Source of the DNA: an uncultured Schumannella sp.
GTDB lineage: Bacteria; Actinomycetota; Actinomycetes; Actinomycetales; Microbacteriaceae
Direction: 5' to 3'
NCBI RefSeq assembly: GCF_905479755.1
Contig: NZ_CAJQNT010000040.1
Coordinates: 1-33,065 of the forward strand
DNA length: 33,065 nt
The notes below the pieces were generated by a model. The model did no database searches and was not told the origin of the DNA. It saw nothing but the letters and a program-made list of their open reading frames with translations. Both the position numbers and the translations under genes were made by a program. Below are positions 7,516 through 16,155 of this stretch, piece after piece (within the stretch, counting starts at the first letter, position 1; every line of letters begins with the position of its first letter).

Positions 7516-8943
7516 ATGGAGTTCTTTGCGGACCTGTTTATCGACGGCGAGTGGCGCGCGGGCGCCGAGGGAGAACGGTTTGCGGTCACCGATCCGGCGA
7601 CCGGCACCACGCTCACCGAGTTCGCCGTCGCCACGATCGCGGACTGCACCGCGGCCGTCGACGCCGCCGAGCGCGCCTTCCCGGCGTGGGCGGCGACCGC
7701 TCCGCGCGAGCGTGCCGAAATCCTGCGTCGCGCCTTCGAGATCCTGACCGCGGAAAAGGAGACGCTCGCCGAGCTGATGGTGCTCGAGAACGGCAAGGCC
7801 TGGCCGGACGCCATGGCCGAGGCCGGCTATGCGACCGAGTTCTTCCGCTGGTTCAGCGAGGAGGCGGTGCGCGTCCGCGGCGACTTCCGACTCGCACCGG
7901 CCGGCGACAAGCACATCATCGTCGATCACCAGCCCATCGGCGTCTCGGTGCTCGTCACTCCGTGGAACTTTCCCGCCGCGATGGCGACCCGCAAGCTCGC
8001 GCCGGCCCTCGCGGCGGGCTGCACGGTGGTGCTGAAGCCCGCGAGCGAGACACCGCTGACCTCGGCCTACGTCGTCGAGGTGCTTCGCCGAGCCGGCGTT
8101 CCTGCGGGAGTCGTCAACCTCGTCACGCCGCGGCCGACGGGCCCCGCGGTGAGCGCGATGCTGCACCACCCCGCGGTGCGGAAGCTCTCCTTCACCGGCT
8201 CGACCGAGGTGGGTCGCCAATTGCTGCACGAATCCGCCGACACGGTGCTCAGCACGAGCATGGAGCTGGGCGGCAACGCGCCGTTCCTCGTCCTGCCCGG
8301 AGCCGACCTGGAGGCGGCCGTCGAGGGCGCTCTCGTCGCGAAGATGCGCAACGGCGGTTCCGCCTGCACGAGTGCGAACCGGTTCTACGTGCACCGCTCG
8401 CTGCACGATGAGTTCGCACGTGCGATGAGCGAGAAGCTCGGCGCGTTCAAGGTCGGGTCCGGCCTCGATCGCGACAACCAGCTCGGGGCCCTCGTCTCGG
8501 TGGGCGAGCGCGATAAGGTCGCCGACCTGGTGGACACCGCGGTGGCGGAGGGCGCGCAGCTCGCGCTCGGCGGTCAGAAGAGCGAGCAGGGCGCGTTCTA
8601 CCCGCCGACCGTGCTTACCGGGGTCGAGCACGGCGCGACGATCAACGCGACCGAGATCTTTGGGCCGGTGACGGCGATCGTCGTCTTCGACGAGGTCGAG
8701 GACGCGATCCGCATGGCGAATGACACGATCTTCGGCCTGATCGCCTACGTCTTCGGGGAGAAGGGCGAGGCCCTGCGCGTCGCGCGCCGGATCGACGCCG
8801 GCATGGTCGCCATCAACCGCGCCGTCATCAGCGACCCCGCTGCGCCATTCGGAGGAATGAAGCAGTCGGGGCTCGGTCGAGAGGGCGCGAGCGAGGGGAT
8901 CCTCGAGTTCCTCGAAGAGAAGTACCTCGGCGTCGAGCTCTGA
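7516..8943 (+). CDS. Aldehyde dehydrogenase, succinate-semialdehyde dehydrogenase type
   Basis: This is a 475-residue NAD(P)-dependent aldehyde dehydrogenase most like succinate-semialdehyde dehydrogenases, which oxidise succinate semialdehyde to succinate in 4-aminobutyrate breakdown. Visible motifs are TPWNFPAA (cofactor site), FTGSTEVG (Rossmann), ELGGN with general base E250, and the nucleophile C284 in GGSACTSANR, followed by EIFGPVT. The length and E-to-C spacing are normal. The ATG at 7516 lies only 10 bases after the hemW stop. The gene converges on the DUF4870 pair with no obvious terminator. Exact substrate is an inference from overall resemblance. No 4-aminobutyrate transaminase gene is present in this window. 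Confidence 0.85.
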   Translation: MEFFADLFIDGEWRAGAEGERFAVTDPATGTTLTEFAVATIADCTAAVDAAERAFPAWAATAPRERAEILRRAFEILTAEKETLAELMVLENGKAWPDAMAEAGYATEFFRWFSEEAVRVRGDFRLAPAGDKHIIVDHQPIGVSVLVTPWNFPAAMATRKLAPALAAGCTVVLKPASETPLTSAYVVEVLRRAGVPAGVVNLVTPRPTGPAVSAMLHHPAVRKLSFTGSTEVGRQLLHESADTVLSTSMELGGNAPFLVLPGADLEAAVEGALVAKMRNGGSACTSANRFYVHRSLHDEFARAMSEKLGAFKVGSGLDRDNQLGALVSVGERDKVADLVDTAVAEGAQLALGGQKSEQGAFYPPTVLTGVEHGATINATEIFGPVTAIVVFDEVEDAIRMANDTIFGLIAYVFGEKGEALRVARRIDAGMVAINRAVISDPAAPFGGMKQSGLGREGASEGILEFLEEKYLGVEL

Positions 8944-8961
8944 CCGAGCCCGCACTCAGCG

Positions 8962-9339
8962 TCAGTTGATGAACGGGATGGCGAGCGGGTACTTGTAGCC
9001 CTCGCCCTTGTTCGCGGCGATCGCCGCGATAATCGCGAAGACGATCGAGTAGACCCACACCGCGAAGTAGGTCAGGAATCCGATCAGCACGAACATCAGA
9101 ATCCACGAGGCGACGTAGCCGATCAGCACGGTGAGCTGGAAGTTGAGGGCCGTCGCCGAGTGCTGGCGCACGAGCGGGCCGCGGTCTTTGAGGACCAGGT
9201 AGCCGACGAGCGGCACGAGGAAGCCGAAGAAGATGCCGCCGACGTGGATGAGGGTCGCCCAGAGCCGCTCATCGGAGGGGCTCAATGGGGACGGCGCGGC
9301 GGCGTACGGGTTGACGGGGGGCGGGGTCTGCTCGCTCAT
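8962..9339 (-). CDS. DUF4870 membrane protein, copy 1
   Basis: This is a 125-residue member of the DUF4870 family, small membrane proteins distantly like the Tic20 family and of unknown function. After a proline-rich N-terminus comes the family opening DERLWATLIHVGGI, then VLKDRGPLVRQHS, NFQLTV and a C-terminal KYPLAIPFIN. About three hydrophobic segments can be seen. It is a diverged tandem paralogue of the gene at 9400-9783. The ATG at 9339 lies 6 bases after TTTAAT, itself the tail of the terminator of the upstream copy, so this gene seems to have its own leaderless promoter. The C-terminus faces the aldehyde dehydrogenase gene. Confidence 0.87.
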   Translation of the reverse strand: MSEQTPPPVNPYAAAPSPLSPSDERLWATLIHVGGIFFGFLVPLVGYLVLKDRGPLVRQHSATALNFQLTVLIGYVASWILMFVLIGFLTYFAVWVYSIVFAIIAAIAANKGEGYKYPLAIPFIN

Positions 9340-9345
9340 GGCGCC

Positions 9346-9351
9346 ATTAAA
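9346..9351 (-). promoter_or_regulatory. -10 element of DUF4870 copy 1
   Basis: TTTAAT on the minus strand stands 6 bases before the ATG at 9339 and only 3 bases past the terminator hairpin. It appears to serve both as the U-rich tail of that terminator and as a leaderless -10 element. Confidence 0.45.
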
Positions 9352-9354
9352 CCA

Positions 9355-9382
9355 GCAAGCCGGGCCCGAAGGCCCGGCTTGC
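9355..9382 (-). terminator. Intrinsic terminator after DUF4870 copy 2
   Basis: GCAAGCCGGGCC (9355-9366) and GGCCCGGCTTGC (9371-9382) form a perfect 12-base stem around a CGAA/TTCG loop. On the minus strand the stem is followed by TGGTTTAAT. It ends transcription of the copy at 9400-9783, whose stop codon is 17 bases upstream. Confidence 0.85.
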
Positions 9383-9399
9383 GGTGGTGCGTCGTGCGC

Positions 9400-9783
9400 T
9401 TACTTGATGAAGCGGAACGTCACCGGGTAGCGGTACGAGCCGCCACCGTTGACCTTGATGCCACCCATGACGCAGAAGATCACGGTCACGGCGACGATGG
9501 CGAGCCAGATGAGCGTCTGAACGATGCCCCACAGGCCGAACGTGATCGCCGTGAGGATGAGTCCGATGATGAAGTTCGCGGCGTGCGCGATGGCGACCGT
9601 GATCTGGAAGTTGAGGGACTCCTTCGCCTCAACGTTCACCTTCGGGCCGCGGTCCTTGAGGATCAGCCAGATGAGGAGGGGCGCGAGGAACGACAGGATC
9701 CCACCGAAGTGCGAGAGTGACGCCCAGAGCTTGTCGTCGGACTCCGAGAGAGGTGCTGCCGCTGCGGGCGCGGATTCAGTCAT
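9400..9783 (-). CDS. DUF4870 membrane protein, copy 2
   Basis: This 127-residue DUF4870 protein is paralogous to its downstream neighbour. It has DDKLWASLSHFGGI after an alanine-rich N-terminus, LILKDRGPKV, SLNFQITVAIAHAANF, a long hydrophobic C-terminal half, and the end YRYPVTFRFIK that mirrors the other copy. The ATG at 9783 has GAAAGG about 12 bases upstream. Both copies keep the family core but share only short identical blocks, so the duplication is old. Function is unknown. A perfect terminator follows, so the two copies are probably expressed separately. Its start faces hrcA across 227 bases. Confidence 0.88.
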   Translation of the reverse strand: MTESAPAAAAPLSESDDKLWASLSHFGGILSFLAPLLIWLILKDRGPKVNVEAKESLNFQITVAIAHAANFIIGLILTAITFGLWGIVQTLIWLAIVAVTVIFCVMGGIKVNGGGSYRYPVTFRFIK

Positions 9784-9939
9784 GGTCGTTGCATACCTTT
9801 CGAAGGTGTCTGGTCTCGATCCGCGTCGATATCGGCGACGGATCCATCAACACACGGCGACAAACGGCCACCGTGAGCACAGGGACACGGTATCGGTCAC
9901 CGCGGGCGCGTGCAACGGTTTGGTCACACTCGCTCGCGC

Positions 9940-9945
9940 TACAAT
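9940..9945 (+). promoter_or_regulatory. -10 element of the hrcA-dnaJ operon
   Basis: TACAAT ends on the first base of the CIRCE operator. Transcription would begin inside the operator, so bound HrcA would block initiation. A TTGGTC upstream at 9920-9925 is too close (14 bases) to be a standard -35. Confidence 0.6.
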
Positions 9946-9971
9946 TAGCAGTCAAGTTCCCGGAGTGCTAA
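9945..9971. promoter_or_regulatory. CIRCE operator (HrcA binding site)
   Basis: TTAGCAGTC, a 9-base spacer and GAGTGCTAA match the CIRCE consensus with one mismatch in the left arm (G for C). CIRCE is the known binding site of the heat-shock repressor HrcA. It lies 39 bases upstream of the hrcA start codon and overlaps the -10 element. Confidence 0.93.
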
Positions 9972-10010
9972 GGCGGGCGTGCGAGCCCGCGGTCGAGAGG
10001 CGGTGTCGAA

Positions 10011-11033
10011 ATGGTTTCCGAGCGCGGTCTCGAAGTGCTTCGCGTCATCGTTCAGGACTACGTCGCCTCCCGCGAGCCGGTCGGGTCGAAGTCGATCGTC
10101 GATCGGCATTCCTTCGGGGTCTCGGCCGCGACGATCCGCAACGACATGGCGCTCCTGGAAGAGGAAGAGCTCATCACCGCGCCGCACACCTCCTCGGGTC
10201 GCATTCCGACCGACAAGGGGTACCGCGTCTTCGTCGACCAGTTGAGCGATCTGCGACCGCTGAGTTCGGCGCAGCGCACCGCGATCGAGACCTTCCTCGG
10301 CGACGCCGTCGACTTCGACGACGTTCTCGCGCGCACGGTGCGGATGCTGTCGCAGCTCACCAACCAGGTCGCCCTGGCCCAGTACCCGAGTTTCGGGACC
10401 GCGCGCGTGCGTCACATCGAATTCGTGATGCTCGCGCCCTCCCGTCTGATGACGGTGCTGATCACCGACACCGGTCGCGTCGATCAGCGCCTCGTTGAGA
10501 CGGGCGCGCCGCTCACTGACGATGCGGTGGCCGACCTGCGCGCCCGCTTCAACGGCGAACTCGGCGGGCTGGCGCTCGCGGAGGCGGCGACCCGACTGGT
10601 GGACGTCCCTGCCGGGGTCGCGCCCGAACACCGCGTTCTCGCCGACACGCTCGCTGAGAGTCTGGTCGAGCAGGTGGCGGCGAACCGCCAGGACCGGCTC
10701 GTCATGGCGGGGGCCGCGAACCTGGCGCGGACCGAGCGCGACTTCAGCGGCAGCATCTCGTCGGTGTTCGACGCGATCGAAGAGCAGGTGACGCTGCTCC
10801 GGCTGTTCGGCGAGATGCAGCTGGAACACGACGGCGTTCGCGTCAGCATCGGGCGCGAAAATGACACCTTCGGCCTCGGCGAAACGAGCGTGCTCGCCAC
10901 CGGTTACACGGCGACGGGCGGCAGCACGGCCCACGTGGGACTGCTCGGCCCCACCCGCATGGACTACTCGAGCAACATCGCGGCGGTGCGTGCGGTGGCG
11001 CGCTACCTGACGCGGTTGCTCGGTGACGACTGA
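10011..11033 (+). CDS. hrcA: Heat-inducible transcription repressor HrcA
   Basis: HrcA represses chaperone genes by binding CIRCE and is reset by the GroE chaperonin. The product is 340 residues, a usual length. A winged-helix N-terminus (SERGLEVLRVIVQDYVAS, then SAATIRNDMALLEEEELI with the recognition helix) precedes the GAF-like dimerisation domain, and HTSSGRIPTDKGYRVFVD marks their junction. The ATG at 10011 has GAGAGG 10 bases upstream. A CIRCE site directly upstream predicts autorepression, and dnaJ, 28 bases downstream, is probably in the same transcript. No other CIRCE site was seen in the window. Confidence 0.96.
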   Translation: MVSERGLEVLRVIVQDYVASREPVGSKSIVDRHSFGVSAATIRNDMALLEEEELITAPHTSSGRIPTDKGYRVFVDQLSDLRPLSSAQRTAIETFLGDAVDFDDVLARTVRMLSQLTNQVALAQYPSFGTARVRHIEFVMLAPSRLMTVLITDTGRVDQRLVETGAPLTDDAVADLRARFNGELGGLALAEAATRLVDVPAGVAPEHRVLADTLAESLVEQVAANRQDRLVMAGAANLARTERDFSGSISSVFDAIEEQVTLLRLFGEMQLEHDGVRVSIGRENDTFGLGETSVLATGYTATGGSTAHVGLLGPTRMDYSSNIAAVRAVARYLTRLLGDD

Positions 11034-11061
11034 TCATTCGACACCCTAAGGATTACCTGGT

Positions 11062-12156
11062 TTGACTGACCACTATGAGGTCTTGGGCCTCGAGCGCACG
11101 GCGACTCCCGAGGAGATCAAGAAGGCCTATCGCCGGCTCGCGCGCGAGCTCCACCCGGACGTGAACCCGAGCGAGGACGCCGCCGAGCGCTTCAAGCTCG
11201 TCACGCACGCCTACGACGTGCTGAGCGACCCCGATCAGCGCGAGCGCTACGACCTCGGTCCGCAGGCCGGCGTCGGAGGCGGGAACTTCGGCTTCGGCGA
11301 CATCTTCGACTCGTTCTTCGGGGCGTCTCAGGCGCGCTCCGGCCCGCGCTCGCGCCGCGAACGCGGTCAGGATGCGCTCCTGCGCATCGATGTGACGCTC
11401 GATGAGGTGATCTTCGGCACCGCGCGCGAGCTCGACGTCGACACCGCCATCTTGTGTGCCACGTGCGAGGGATCGTGCTGCGCCCCCGGCACCTCGCCGA
11501 TCACGTGTGACATCTGCCGCGGCACGGGGCAGATCCAGCGGACCATGCGGTCGCTGCTCGGCAACGTGATGACCTCGAGCCCGTGCGGCACCTGCCGCGG
11601 CTACGGCACGATCATCCCGAACCCCTGCCCGACCTGTGCCGGTCAGGGCCGGGTGCGCGCCAAGCGCACCGTCACGATCGATGTGCCCGCCGGGGTCGAC
11701 ACCGGAATGCGTCTGCATCTCGCGGGTGAGGGCGAGGCGGGGCCCGCCGGCGGCCCGAACGGCGATCTGTATCTCGAGGTCAAGGTCAAGCACGACGACA
11801 CCTTCAGTCGCAACGGCGATGATCTGCTCGCCACGCTCGAGGTGCAGATGACGGATGCCGTCCTCGGCACCACCGCGACGCTCACGGCGCTCGACGGCGA
11901 GGTCGAGATCGAGGTGAAGCCCGGCACTCAGAGCGCCGATGTCGTGACCGTCAAGGAACGCGGCGTCACCCGGTTGCGCGGCGGCGGTCGCGGTGATCTG
12001 AAGGTGGGCATCCAGGTGGTGACGCCGGTGCGACTGAACAGCAAGGAGCAGCAGCTCATGAAGCAGTTCGCGCAGAGCCGGCGGCCGGTCGCTCCCGAGT
12101 TCTCGACTTTCCAACAGGGGATCTTCGCCAAGCTCCGCGACCGTTTCCTGGGCTGA
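11062..12156 (+). CDS. dnaJ: Chaperone protein DnaJ (type I)
   Basis: DnaJ stimulates the ATPase of DnaK and presents unfolded substrates to it. The product is 364 residues. The J domain has the catalytic HPD at residues 31-33. A short G/F region (GGGNFGFGDIFDSFFG) follows, then the zinc-binding region with four cysteine repeats (CATCEGSC, CDICRGTG, CGTCRGYG, CPTCAGQG) and the C-terminal substrate-binding domains. In the first repeat the final glycine is cysteine. The start is TTG at 11062, with AAGGA 9 bases upstream, and the reading MTDHYEVLGL fits the family. It follows hrcA closely, so heat induction through CIRCE is likely. Confidence 0.95.
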   Translation: MTDHYEVLGLERTATPEEIKKAYRRLARELHPDVNPSEDAAERFKLVTHAYDVLSDPDQRERYDLGPQAGVGGGNFGFGDIFDSFFGASQARSGPRSRRERGQDALLRIDVTLDEVIFGTARELDVDTAILCATCEGSCCAPGTSPITCDICRGTGQIQRTMRSLLGNVMTSSPCGTCRGYGTIIPNPCPTCAGQGRVRAKRTVTIDVPAGVDTGMRLHLAGEGEAGPAGGPNGDLYLEVKVKHDDTFSRNGDDLLATLEVQMTDAVLGTTATLTALDGEVEIEVKPGTQSADVVTVKERGVTRLRGGGRGDLKVGIQVVTPVRLNSKEQQLMKQFAQSRRPVAPEFSTFQQGIFAKLRDRFLG

Positions 12157-12161
12157 GATCC

Positions 12162-12902
12162 GTGGCCTCCCTGTATCTGGTGCCCGCCGCGGAGTTCGCC
12201 GACGGGGTCGCGCGCGGCGTCGTGCGGATCGTCGGCGACGAAGCACGGCACGCGGCGCAGGTCTCCCGTGTGCGCGTCGGAGAATACCTCTCCGTCAGCG
12301 ACGGCTCCGGCTCGATCGCGAGCGGCGCGGTCGAGCAGGTGACCCCCGGCGAGGTGCTGGTGCGGATCGAGGTCGTGCGCACCGACGATGCGCCGCGCCC
12401 CGAACTCTGGCTCGCCCAGGCGCTCGCGAAGGGCGATCGAGACGAGCTCGCGATTCAGGCGGCGACCGAGCTGGGCGTCTCGGGCGTGATCCCGTGGTCG
12501 GCAGAACGCTCGGTGTCACGGTGGACCGGCGCGAAGATCGAGAAGGGCCGCGCGCGCTGGCAGACGATCGTGCGCGAGGCGAGCAAGCAGGCGATTCGGG
12601 CTCGTGTGCCCGAGGTCGCTGCCGTGATCGGAACGCACGAGCTGTGCACGGTCGCCTCCGAGGGCGAGCTGCTGCTGGTGCTCGACCCGACGGCCGAGTT
12701 CGGCATCGGCGACGTCGACCTGGAGCACGTGTCGCGCATCACGCTCGTCGTCGGTCCCGAGGGCGGGATCTCGTCGGCCGAGCTGTCGGCGTTCGAGGCG
12801 GCCGGCGCGCGGCGCGTCCGCCTGGGCTCCGAGATCCTGCGTACCTCGACTGCGGGGCCCGCGGCACTTTCGGTGCTGAATGCACGGCTCGGGCGCTGGT
12901 AG
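12162..12902 (+). CDS. rsmE: 16S rRNA (uracil-1498-N3)-methyltransferase
   Basis: RsmE methylates N3 of U1498 in 16S rRNA using S-adenosylmethionine. The product is 246 residues. It shows the N-terminal PUA-like part with GDEARHAAQVSRVR, and the knotted SPOUT methyltransferase motifs LVVGPEGGIS and LGSEILRTSTA that form the SAM site near the C-terminus. The GTG start lies 5 bases after the dnaJ stop. No strong ribosome binding site is visible, so reinitiation after dnaJ is likely. This dnaJ-rsmE order is common in actinobacteria. Confidence 0.95.
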   Translation: MASLYLVPAAEFADGVARGVVRIVGDEARHAAQVSRVRVGEYLSVSDGSGSIASGAVEQVTPGEVLVRIEVVRTDDAPRPELWLAQALAKGDRDELAIQAATELGVSGVIPWSAERSVSRWTGAKIEKGRARWQTIVREASKQAIRARVPEVAAVIGTHELCTVASEGELLLVLDPTAEFGIGDVDLEHVSRITLVVGPEGGISSAELSAFEAAGARRVRLGSEILRTSTAGPAALSVLNARLGRW

Positions 12903-12913
12903 CGGTTGCCGCT

Positions 12914-12919
12914 TAAGAT
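12914..12919 (+). promoter_or_regulatory. -10 element before the HIT gene (leaderless)
   Basis: TAAGAT is followed by GGGCTC and then the ATG at 12926, exactly 6 bases. This provides a likely internal promoter for the HIT-phoH-ybeY-CBS-era run, separate from the heat-shock promoter upstream. Confidence 0.55.
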
Positions 12920-12925
12920 GGGCTC

Positions 12926-13282
12926 ATGAGCACCGCCGAGCCGACGATCTTCGAACGCATCGTCGCGCGTGAGATTCCCGCCGACATCGTCTTCGAGAAC
13001 GAGCGCATCATCGCCTTCCGCGACATCGCGCCGAAGGCTCCGGTGCACCTCCTCGTGGTTCCGACAACGGCGGAGTTCGCGAACGTGGTCGAGCTCGCGA
13101 GCGGGAACCCCGACCTCCTGGCCGAGATGGTGGCGGTGGCCGGTCGCCTCGCCACCGAGCACTGCGACGGCGAATTCCGCCTGATCTTCAATACCGGCGC
13201 TGCGGCCGGTCAGACCGTGTTCCACGTGCACGCCCACGTCCTGGGCGGCACCCTCCCGGAAGGCAGCCTTGGCACCGAGTGA
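12926..13282 (+). CDS. HIT family (HINT-like) nucleotide-binding protein
   Basis: This is a 118-residue histidine triad protein of the HINT branch, which hydrolyses adenosine 5'-phosphoramidates and related nucleotides. The triad is HVHAHVLGG, with H100, H102 and H104. The FxRIVAREIPADIVFEN opening and APVHLLVVP are typical of the family. The ATG at 12926 stands 6 bases after TAAGAT. The last 14 bases overlap the TTG start of phoH. Its place before phoH and ybeY is conserved in actinobacteria. The physiological substrate is unknown. Confidence 0.93.
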   Translation: MSTAEPTIFERIVAREIPADIVFENERIIAFRDIAPKAPVHLLVVPTTAEFANVVELASGNPDLLAEMVAVAGRLATEHCDGEFRLIFNTGAAAGQTVFHVHAHVLGGTLPEGSLGTE

Positions 13283-14390
13283 CCCGACCCCGCCCGACGT
13301 GCCCGTCGAGAGCGCGATCGGGCATGCTGAACTCGAGGTCGACGGACTCGCCATGGTGCGGCTGCTCGGCCCTCAGGATCGCCTGCTGACCCGACTGGAG
13401 CGCGAGTTCCCGGGCGTCGACGTGCACGTGCGCGGCAACCGGGTGGCCCTCGACGGTGAGCCGAGCCAGGTTTCGGCCGCCGAACGGCTCGTTCGGGAAC
13501 TCGTCACGATGGTGCGCGACGGGGTGGACCTCGGCCCGAGTGACGTCTCGACCTCCGCCCGGATCCTCGAGCGTGGGGAGACGACGCCGGCCGAGGTGTT
13601 GAGCCAGTCGATCATCTCGTCGCGCGGCAAGAGCATCCGCCCGAAGACCCTGGGGCAGAAGGCCTACGTCGACGCGATGGATCACCACACCGTGACCTTC
13701 GGAATCGGTCCCGCGGGCACGGGCAAGACCTATCTCGCGATGGCGAAGGCCGTGCAGGCGCTGCAGCGCAAAGAGGTGGATCGGATCATCCTCAGCCGCC
13801 CGGCGATCGAGGCGGGGGAGCGCCTGGGCTTTCTGCCCGGCACACTGACCGACAAGATCGACCCGTACCTCCGGCCGCTCTACGACGCGCTCAACGAGAT
13901 GATGGATCCGGAGATCGTCCCCAAGCTGCTCGCCACCGGCACCGTGGAGGTCGCGCCGCTCGCCTACATGCGCGGGCGCACGCTCAACAACTCCTTCGTC
14001 GTGCTCGACGAAGCGCAGAACACCACCCCCGAGCAGATGAAGATGTTCCTCACCCGCCTCGGATTCGGCACCCGGATGGTCATCACGGGCGACATCACTC
14101 AGATCGATCTGCCGCTCGGCGCGAGCGGCCTCCAACTGGTGTCGCACATCCTCGACGGGGTCGATGACATCCACTTCGCGCGCTTGACGAGCGACGACGT
14201 CGTGCGCCACTCGCTCGTGGGCCGCATTGTCGATGCCTACACGCTCTACGACGCCGAACAGCAGGCGCGTCAGCACGCGCGCGACCTCGGGGGCGACCCC
14301 GACGGGCACAATCGCGCGGCTCGGCGCGGCCGTGCCGCCGCAGATTCCACCGCCCGCGGGCACGAACACAAAGGACGTCGACGCTCGTGA
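13269..14390 (+). CDS. phoH: PhoH family ATPase
   Basis: PhoH-like proteins are cytoplasmic P-loop ATPases linked to RNA metabolism and commonly encoded next to ybeY. The product is 373 residues. An N-terminal region resembling a KH-type nucleic-acid binding domain precedes the ATPase. Walker A is GPAGTGKT (residues 147-154), Walker B is FVVLDEAQN, and [11 protein letters not shown] follows as a conserved motif. The C-terminus is basic and probably disordered. The TTG start at 13269 has GGAAGG about 5 bases upstream and overlaps the HIT gene by 14 bases. The stop overlaps ybeY by 4 bases. Confidence 0.93.
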   Translation: MAPSDPTPPDVPVESAIGHAELEVDGLAMVRLLGPQDRLLTRLEREFPGVDVHVRGNRVALDGEPSQVSAAERLVRELVTMVRDGVDLGPSDVSTSARILERGETTPAEVLSQSIISSRGKSIRPKTLGQKAYVDAMDHHTVTFGIGPAGTGKTYLAMAKAVQALQRKEVDRIILSRPAIEAGERLGFLPGTLTDKIDPYLRPLYDALNEMMDPEIVPKLLATGTVEVAPLAYMRGRTLNNSFVVLDEAQNTTPEQMKMFLTRLGFGTRMVITGDITQIDLPLGASGLQLVSHILDGVDDIHFARLTSDDVVRHSLVGRIVDAYTLYDAEQQARQHARDLGGDPDGHNRAARRGRAAADSTARGHEHKGRRRS

Positions 14391-14848
14391 GCATCGAAAT
14401 CAATAATGAGTCCGGAGTCGAGGTCGACGAGGCCGCGATCCAGCGTCTGGCCAGTTTCGCCCTCGATCACGTGCGCGTCCATGCCGACGCCGAGCTCGCG
14501 ATCCTCTTCGTCGATGAGGCCGCGATGGAGCAGCTGCACGTGCAGTGGATGGACGAACCCGGCCCGACCGACGTTCTCAGTTTTCCGATGGACGAGCTGC
14601 GCCCCGGCTCGGATGACGACATCACCCCGCCGGGGCTCCTCGGCGATCTTGTGATCTGCCCCCAGGTCGCGATCGCGCAGGCCGAGGAGGCGGGCCATTC
14701 GCCGATCGAAGAGATGACGTTGCTGACCGCCCACGGCATTCTGCACCTGCTCGGGTTCGATCACGCGGACCCCGAGGAGGAGAAGGAGATGTTCGGCGTT
14801 CAGCGCGACATCCTCATCGGTTTCTCGCTCGCCGAGCGTCGGAGGTAG
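14387..14848 (+). CDS. ybeY: Endoribonuclease YbeY, rRNA maturation factor
   Basis: YbeY is a zinc-dependent single-strand RNase involved in 16S rRNA 3'-end maturation and ribosome quality control. The product is 153 residues. The metal site is the HGxxHLxGFDH motif, with H116, H120 and H126. PTDVLSFP is a second family signature. The GTG at 14387 overlaps the phoH stop (GTGA) and has AAAGGA upstream, which supports this start. Its stop touches the start of the CBS-domain gene. The PhoH-YbeY pairing suggests joint work in RNA processing. Confidence 0.95.
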   Translation: MSIEINNESGVEVDEAAIQRLASFALDHVRVHADAELAILFVDEAAMEQLHVQWMDEPGPTDVLSFPMDELRPGSDDDITPPGLLGDLVICPQVAIAQAEEAGHSPIEEMTLLTAHGILHLLGFDHADPEEEKEMFGVQRDILIGFSLAERRR

Positions 14849-16155
14849 TGGTGGTTGTCGCGTTCGTGGCGATCGCGGTCCTGCTCGTCGCGTTCGGAGG
14901 TTTTCTGGCTGCGGCCGACGCGGCACTGAGCGTTCTGAGTCGCGGCGACCTGACCGAACTCTCAGAGCGCTCGCGCGCCCGCCGCTCCCTCCAGGCGATC
15001 GCCGCCGACATCGGCGCGCACCTCAACGCCACCAACTTCATGCGCATCGTCGCCGAGACGACCGCCGCGGTGCTCGTGACGCTCTCGCTCGCGACGATCT
15101 TCGTCGAGCGCTGGTGGTGGTCGCTGCTGGTGGCGGCGCTCATCATGACCGGCGTCTCCTTCGTCCTCGTCGGCTCGAGTCCGCGCTCGGTCGGTCGCGC
15201 GCACGCGCGGGCCATTGCGCGCGCCGCCGCGGTCCCGGTCCGCATCATTCGGGTGATCCTCGGGCCCTTCGCGGATGCGCTCGTCGCGATCGGCAACTGG
15301 GTGACGCCGGGGCGTCCGAAGGCGGTGACGTTCTCCAGCGAAGAGCAACTCCTCAGCATGGTCGACGAGGCGACCGAGGCGGACGTGCTCGAAGAAGACG
15401 ACCGCGAGCTGATCCACTCCATCTTCGCCTTCAACGACACGCTGGTTCGCGAGGTCATGGTTCCGCGCACCGACATGGTGACGATCGATGCGGATGCGTC
15501 GATTGCGGCGGCGATGAGTCTGTTCCTCTCCTCGGGCGTCTCGCGTATGCCCGTGGTCGGCGGCGACGTCGACGAGGTGGTCGGCATTCTCTATCTGCGC
15601 GACCTGGCCCGGTACAGCCACGAGCAGCCGCTCGACGCGGCGAATGTGCGCGCGCGGGAGCTCTCCCGCGAGGCGCTGTTCGTTCCCGAGTCGAAGAAGG
15701 CCGACGACACGCTGCGTCAGATGCAGCTGGAGTCGACCCACCTCGCGATGGTGTTCGACGAGTACGGCGGGATCGCCGGCCTCGTGACGCTCGAGGATCT
15801 GATCGAGGAGCTGGTCGGCGAGATCTCGGACGAGTACGACCGTGACACGCCCGACGCGAGCGCGCTGGGCGGCGGGGTCTATCGCATCAGCGCGCGGCTG
15901 CCCACCGACGAGCTCGGCGAACTGTTCGGTGTCGAGCTCGATGACGACGACGTCGACTCCGTCGGCGGTCTGCTCACCAAGGCCCTCGGCCGACTCCCGG
16001 AACGCGGAGCGTCTGCCGTCGTTTCGGGGATCTCGCTGCGTGCCGAGCGCGTCGAGGGGCGGCGCAAGCTGCTGCGCACCCTGATCGCGCAGCGCGACGC
16101 CACGCTCGACCCTCCGACGACTCCTGCCCCCGAAAAAAGCGAGCGAAGCCGATGA
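14848..16155 (+). CDS. CNNM/CorC-type membrane protein with CBS domains
   Basis: This 435-residue protein belongs to the CNNM family (often called hemolysin-like), implicated in magnesium or cobalt transport. A membrane domain occupies about the first 150 residues (hydrophobic segments near 2-24, 68-100). Two CBS domains follow: the first contains [12 protein letters not shown] and VSRMPVVGG, and the second ends with [27 protein letters not shown] CorC_HlyC-type C-terminal domain ends the protein. GTG occurs at both 14848 and 14851. GGAGG at 14841-14845 is better spaced for 14851, so the true start may be one codon later. The stop overlaps the era ATG by 4 bases. The transported ion is not shown by the sequence. 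Confidence 0.92.
   Translation: MVVVAFVAIAVLLVAFGGFLAAADAALSVLSRGDLTELSERSRARRSLQAIAADIGAHLNATNFMRIVAETTAAVLVTLSLATIFVERWWWSLLVAALIMTGVSFVLVGSSPRSVGRAHARAIARAAAVPVRIIRVILGPFADALVAIGNWVTPGRPKAVTFSSEEQLLSMVDEATEADVLEEDDRELIHSIFAFNDTLVREVMVPRTDMVTIDADASIAAAMSLFLSSGVSRMPVVGGDVDEVVGILYLRDLARYSHEQPLDAANVRARELSREALFVPESKKADDTLRQMQLESTHLAMVFDEYGGIAGLVTLEDLIEELVGEISDEYDRDTPDASALGGGVYRISARLPTDELGELFGVELDDDDVDSVGGLLTKALGRLPERGASAVVSGISLRAERVEGRRKLLRTLIAQRDATLDPPTTPAPEKSERSR

Noticed and set aside
8944-8961. Terminator between the aldehyde dehydrogenase and the convergent DUF4870 gene
   Set aside because: Only 18 bases lie between the stops and they form no stem.
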